A program made the position numbers and the translations under genes. Of a stretch of DNA of 8,815 nt, positions 6,205 through 8,815 are shown piece after piece. Source of the DNA: Pyrinomonadaceae bacterium. GTDB taxonomy: Bacteria > Acidobacteriota > Blastocatellia > Pyrinomonadales > Pyrinomonadaceae. Every line of letters begins with the position of its first letter. Position 1 is the first letter of the stretch. Below the pieces are notes generated by a model. It was given only the letters and a program-made list of their open reading frames with translations, ran no database searches and was not told the DNA's origin. The stretch spans positions 1 through 8,815 of the forward strand of contig JAICPV010000065.1 in the NCBI GenBank assembly GCA_025929655.1. The letters are read 5' to 3'.

Positions 6205-7893
6205 CTATGGAACCTTGGTTCCTGTTACCGGTACCGGGCCTTGCGGCGTGTCGATCGTCCCGTTCAAGTTGTTGTTCGATACCGTTGCCCTGAAAGTGAT
6301 GTCCATTGTCGTGCCGCCCACCTCAGCAGTCGCCGAAAATGAGAAGCCGCCCGCCGTCGCTTTGCCGCCGGCGATCTGAACAACGCCAAGCTGCGTCGTC
6401 ATTGTGCCGCTGATCGTGTCTCCTTGCTGCCGAAGCACCAGCGTCCCAGTCAAAGTTTGGCCGGGTGCGTCGATCGAAAGGTTGTATGTGCCAGCTACAT
6501 TGGCAACATTAGGCGTCGCCGGTGCCGAACTTGTATTACCGCCTCCGCGCTGTGCGGCTGGCCCGCGGCCGCCGCCCTGTCGCGGTTGTTCTTTTTGTTC
6601 AAATAGCTTGCCATCAACAAATACGTAGGGTACAAAGCGGTCACTCGCGAATACATCGTTTTTTACAACAGCGAGATTGGCGATCTTACCGGCTTCGATC
6701 GATCCTAGCCGGTCGTTCAGGTCAAGGATCTCAGCAGCCGAAAGCGTCATTGCCCGCACGGCAACATCTTTCGTTAGCCCGCCTTCGACAGCCTTTGCTG
6801 CATTTGTGAAAAAATCGTTGGCGGCAGTGAGCCCGCCAGATTGAAATGCGAACTTCACGCCCGCCTGCGCTAAACGGGCAGCGGTTTTCGGAACCTCGGC
6901 GCGAAATCGCAGCGTCGACAAATTTTCAGGGTCCGCGTCGGGAGATGCCGAAGCGGTTCGTTTCGGGAAATTGAGCGACAAAAGGACCGGAATATTCTGG
7001 GACTTTAATCGCTCGGTCAGTTTCCATGATTCCTGCCCGCCCGCGATGATCGCTTTGAGGTTGAATGCCTTCGCAAGATCGAGCGCGCGTACGATCTCTT
7101 TTTCCGTGTTCGCATTGAAAACGACAGGCATCTCGCGGTTCAAAATCGGGATCAATGCCTCCAGCGATTTGTCTTCAGGCGGCCTCCGCATTCCCTTTGG
7201 ATTCGCTGCATAACCTTTACGCCATTCCTGCAGCTGTTGCGCGTCGTAAAACATTTGACGCAACGCCGAGAACGTTCCAAGCAGCGAACCCGGATAACCG
7301 CCCGGAATAGTTGCAAACGAAATATGTTGGGCGTACGGCTCTTTTAACAGCATTCCGGAAACGCTATCGCCGGCCAGATTTATCACAGCCGAGCGGCCGT
7401 TAAAAATGCCCGTTCGGCCGACAGTAACCGCTGCCGTAAAGCCTGCATTTCGGATCGAATCGAACTGAGAATCTCCGGCGCGGAGGTCGTCAACGACAGA
7501 AACCTCCGGTCGAATACCCGCTCGGTAATTCGAATTCGATTGCTGAGCCTGCGCGGCAGCTTGTTGCGCCGCCTGCTGCCCGCCGCCTCCCCCGGGCCCG
7601 CCGCCTCCAGGTTGCGGCGTTCGCGTCGGCAAACCGGCGGTCGACAGCGAATCGATGAACCCTGGATAAACCGAAAGTCCGTTTCCGTCTATGACCTGGG
7701 CATCAGCCGGCGGGCGCACATCGGCACCCACCGCCTGGATCAACCCGTCGCGGATGACGACAGTTCCCTTTTCGATCGTGGGGCCCGAAACGGTAACGAT
7801 CCGTGCGTTCGTTATCGCGACCGACTGACCGATGGCGGCCGCGGAAAACAAACTCATCGCCGCAAAAGCGGACACAAGGAGCTTTAGTTTCAT
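6205..7893 (-). CDS. Exported amidohydrolase-fold protein lacking the metal site, with extra C-terminal beta domain (operon gene A)
   Basis: 562 aa, first gene of the operon. Signal peptide MKLKLLVSAFAAMSLFSAAA, cut near residue 20-23. Residues 25-81 (VAITNARIVTVSG...VYPGFID) closely match gene C. D-x-H-x-H is replaced by D81-S-L-S-T85; a Pro/Gly/Gln/Ala-rich tract follows (about 93-118). VVFNANTEKE (257-266) and GGQESWK (285-291) stand where the catalytic histidines should be, and the late Asp strand reads AFQSGG (349-354). GKIANLAVVKND closes the sandwich. After a Gly/Arg-rich linker (about 436-462), residues 463-562 form an added beta-rich domain (VAGTYNLSIDAPGQ, then GTLVLRQQGDTISGT, ending TPQGPVPVTGTK), like lipocalin-style domains of exported proteins. 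The ATG has no clear Shine-Dalgarno. Catalysis by the usual mechanism is unlikely; a binding or scaffold role is inferred. Confidence 0.85.
   Translation of the reverse strand: MKLKLLVSAFAAMSLFSAAAIGQSVAITNARIVTVSGPTIEKGTVVIRDGLIQAVGADVRPPADAQVIDGNGLSVYPGFIDSLSTAGLPTRTPQPGGGGPGGGGGQQAAQQAAAQAQQSNSNYRAGIRPEVSVVDDLRAGDSQFDSIRNAGFTAAVTVGRTGIFNGRSAVINLAGDSVSGMLLKEPYAQHISFATIPGGYPGSLLGTFSALRQMFYDAQQLQEWRKGYAANPKGMRRPPEDKSLEALIPILNREMPVVFNANTEKEIVRALDLAKAFNLKAIIAGGQESWKLTERLKSQNIPVLLSLNFPKRTASASPDADPENLSTLRFRAEVPKTAARLAQAGVKFAFQSGGLTAANDFFTNAAKAVEGGLTKDVAVRAMTLSAAEILDLNDRLGSIEAGKIANLAVVKNDVFASDRFVPYVFVDGKLFEQKEQPRQGGGRGPAAQRGGGNTSSAPATPNVANVAGTYNLSIDAPGQTLTGTLVLRQQGDTISGTMTTQLGVVQIAGGKATAGGFSFSATAEVGGTTMDITFRATVSNNNLNGTIDTPQGPVPVTGTKVP
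6208..6507 (-). other. C-terminal beta-strand domain of operon gene A
   Basis: Residues 463-562 alternate short hydrophobic strands with Gly/Thr turns: AGTYNLSI, TLTGTLVLRQ, TISGTMTT, GVVQIAGGKA, GFSFSATA, TTMDITFRATV, LNGTIDTP, VPVTGTK. The pattern suggests an eight-strand-like barrel or meander. It is joined to the enzyme-like part by a Gly/Arg/Gln linker, and neither gene B nor gene C has it. I do not recognise a named family with certainty. Confidence 0.6.
7540..7611 (-). repeat. Pro/Gly/Gln/Ala low-complexity insert in operon gene A
   Basis: Residues about 95-118 are a Gly run followed by a Gln/Ala-rich stretch (QQAAQQAAAQAQQ). It is placed directly after the strand where the metal-binding HxH would be, so the former active-site loop has been replaced by disordered-looking sequence. 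Confidence 0.75.
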
Positions 7894-7943
7894 ATCGATT
7901 TCAATTTGATTTATTGAACTGCAAGTGATGTTTGCTTACGGTG

Positions 7944-7972
7944 AGAATAATGCAAAAGTTTCATGCTTGCAA
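7944..7972 (-). promoter_or_regulatory. Candidate sigma70-type promoter of the amidohydrolase operon
   Basis: On the minus strand, TTGCAA (plus 7967-7972) is followed after exactly 17 bases by TATTCT (plus 7944-7949). Each box matches 4 of 6 consensus bases. It lies about 50 bases upstream of the gene A start in the 122-bp divergent gap. It is the best pair I can see, but boxes of this quality also occur by chance. Confidence 0.35.
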
Positions 7973-8003
7973 AGCAAATACGGCATCAAACGGCTGTTTG
8001 CGA

Positions 8004-8009
8004 TAAAAT
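8004..8009 (+). promoter_or_regulatory. Candidate -10 box (TAAAAT) close to the DCC gene start
   Basis: TAAAAT ends 6 bases before the ATG at 8016, and there is no Shine-Dalgarno in front of that ATG. A start of transcription at the usual distance would fall on or near the A of the ATG, giving a leaderless mRNA. No -35 box is evident. This is suggestive only. Confidence 0.3.
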
Positions 8010-8015
8010 TTAGCT

Positions 8016-8408
8016 ATGTCGGCACTGATCCTCTTCGACGGCGTATGCAACTTTTGCAATGGAGCCGTAAATTTCGTGATCGATCGGGATAAAGCCGGAT
8101 ATTTCAAGTTCGCCCCGCTTCAGTCGGAAATCGGTGAAAAGGTGCGGGATGAGCATCGAATCGATAAGCCGGAAACAGACTCGATCGTTTTGGTCGAGAA
8201 CGGGCGAGCATTTACACATTCCACTGCAGCATTGCGTATCGCAAGGCGGTTAGACGGCTTTTGGCCAGTATTTTACGGCTTGATAATTATTCCGAAGCCC
8301 GTTCGCGATCTCGGATACAAGCTTTTCGCGAAATATCGATACAGATTGTTCGGAAAGCTTGACACATGCATGATCCCGACACCGGATGTGCGGGCAAGGT
8401 TTTTGTAG
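8016..8408 (+). CDS. DCC family thiol-disulfide oxidoreductase (DUF393)
   Basis: 130 aa, the usual size for the DUF393/DCC family. The hallmark opening LILFDGVCNFCNGAVNFVIDRD carries D8, G9, C11 and C14. The CxxC (CNFC) is predicted to be a thioredoxin-like redox pair. The ending LDTCMIPTPDVRARFL with C118 is also typical of the family. FKFAPLQSEIG (31-40) and STAALRIARRL (69-79) are conserved middle segments. The hydrophobic stretch WPVFYGLIIIPKPV (83-96) is a family feature and not clearly a membrane anchor. There is no signal peptide, so it is probably cytoplasmic. The physiological partner of this family is poorly known; oxidoreductase activity is inferred from the CxxC. The gene is divergent from the amidohydrolase operon, and its stop codon TAG forms the first base of the repeat that follows. 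Confidence 0.92.
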   Translation: MSALILFDGVCNFCNGAVNFVIDRDKAGYFKFAPLQSEIGEKVRDEHRIDKPETDSIVLVENGRAFTHSTAALRIARRLDGFWPVFYGLIIIPKPVRDLGYKLFAKYRYRLFGKLDTCMIPTPDVRARFL

Positions 8409-8461
8409 AACAGGCTGTTAGCCTGTTCCTTTAGCTTGATCGACAGGCTAACAGCCTGTCG
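8408..8461. repeat. REP-like pair of hairpins in inverted orientation between the DCC gene and mutS2
   Basis: Hairpin 1: GAACAGGCT (8408-8416), loop GTT, AGCCTGTTC (8420-8428). Hairpin 2: CGACAGGCT (8441-8449), loop AAC, AGCCTGTCG (8453-8461). Both are perfect 9-bp stems with 3-base loops. Their 17-base cores (8410-8426 and 8443-8459) are exact reverse complements, so the pair can also fold as one long stem with a 16-base spacer. This is the architecture of bacterial REP/BIME elements. No long U-run follows, so it is a poor intrinsic terminator, although it could stabilise the DCC mRNA end. Copy number elsewhere in the genome cannot be seen here. Confidence 0.85.
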
Positions 8462-8469
8462 TACTGTCT

Positions 8470-8815
8470 ATGAGTTTTTCGTTAGAAACACTTGAATTCC
8501 AAAAGCTCCTCGAGCTTGTCGGCCGCAGCACACAAACGCCTATGGGCCGCGGGCGGATACTCAAACTGCGCCCGAAAACAAATCGGGCCGAACTTGAAAA
8601 CGATCTTGCTGCGATCTCGGAAACGATCTTCCTGAACGAAGAAAAGCAGATCAATTGGTCATTTAGCGGGCTGGAGGACCCGAGCGAGGCGGTTGCGGTC
8701 CTGCGAATCGAAAATGCCGCTTTAGAACCGAACTCCCTTTTAGAGATCGCACGGGTGTGTAACGCGGCCATATTTGCTCGCTCCTCGCTGCAGCCTGAAA
8801 GGGATTCCTCACGGG
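8470..8815 (+). CDS. mutS2: Endonuclease MutS2, N-terminal fragment
   Basis: The frame is open from the ATG at 8470 to the window edge (115 codons). The start MSFSLETLEFQKLLELV matches the MutS2 N-terminus (typically ALETLEFDKILELLA). It continues with TPMGRGRILKLRP, then an acidic helix with AELENDLAAISETIFL, then WSFSGLEDP, and LEPNSLLEIARVCNAA, where the family has the 'ELLEI...L' helix of the clamp/core region. MutS2 is an ATPase related to mismatch-repair MutS, with a C-terminal Smr nuclease domain. It acts on recombination intermediates and, in some bacteria, on collided ribosomes. The ATPase and Smr parts lie outside the window. There is no Shine-Dalgarno: the hairpin repeat ends only 8 bases before the ATG. 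A later ATG at codon 25 would remove conserved sequence and is unlikely. Confidence 0.9.
   Translation, partial: MSFSLETLEFQKLLELVGRSTQTPMGRGRILKLRPKTNRAELENDLAAISETIFLNEEKQINWSFSGLEDPSEAVAVLRIENAALEPNSLLEIARVCNAAIFARSSLQPERDSSR

Noticed and set aside
1..8815. CRISPR array, tRNA/rRNA genes, insertion sequence or phage genes
   Set aside because: No regularly spaced direct repeats, no tRNA-like cloverleaf or rRNA sequence, and no transposase, integrase or phage protein was recognised on either strand.

Overview
The window looks like a piece of chromosome from a Gram-negative bacterium with slightly GC-rich DNA. The mix of genes suggests Acidobacteriota, perhaps the Blastocatellia/Pyrinomonadaceae group: lpxD, Uma2-family nuclease, tandem secreted amidohydrolases with Gly-rich inserts, and a C-terminal '...TPQGPVPVTG...' beta domain. 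This placement is an inference from protein style, not from a marker gene.

Layout, left to right. The 3' end of priA (replication restart helicase) enters at the left edge. It faces a Uma2/DUF820-type PD-(D/E)XK nuclease on the minus strand. A gap of about 260 bp separates the nuclease from lpxD (lipid A biosynthesis, plus strand). One base after the lpxD stop, a small minus-strand gene ends that encodes a metzincin (matrixin-like) protease domain with no visible signal peptide. Divergent from it is msrB (methionine-R-sulfoxide reductase). Its last codons contain a hairpin plus T-run that reads as an intrinsic terminator for the minus-strand operon beyond.

That operon (7893 down to 3403, minus strand) holds three tightly packed, exported amidohydrolase-fold proteins: genes A, B and C in order of transcription, with a 4-bp gap A/B and a 1-base TAATG overlap B/C. 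Only B keeps the metal-binding His/Lys/Asp set. A and C are close relatives of each other and have lost every expected metal ligand. Both instead carry the same replacement motif, GGQE(A/S)WK. The three probably form a periplasmic set of one enzyme and two pseudoenzymes. This is the most interesting system in the window.

Divergent from the operon is a DCC-family (DUF393) thiol-disulfide oxidoreductase gene. It is followed immediately by a pair of perfect hairpins that are also inverted copies of each other (REP-like), and then by the start of mutS2, which runs off the right edge.

The remaining genes are housekeeping functions: replication restart, lipid A, protein repair and MutS2. I saw no tRNA, rRNA, CRISPR array, insertion sequence or phage gene.
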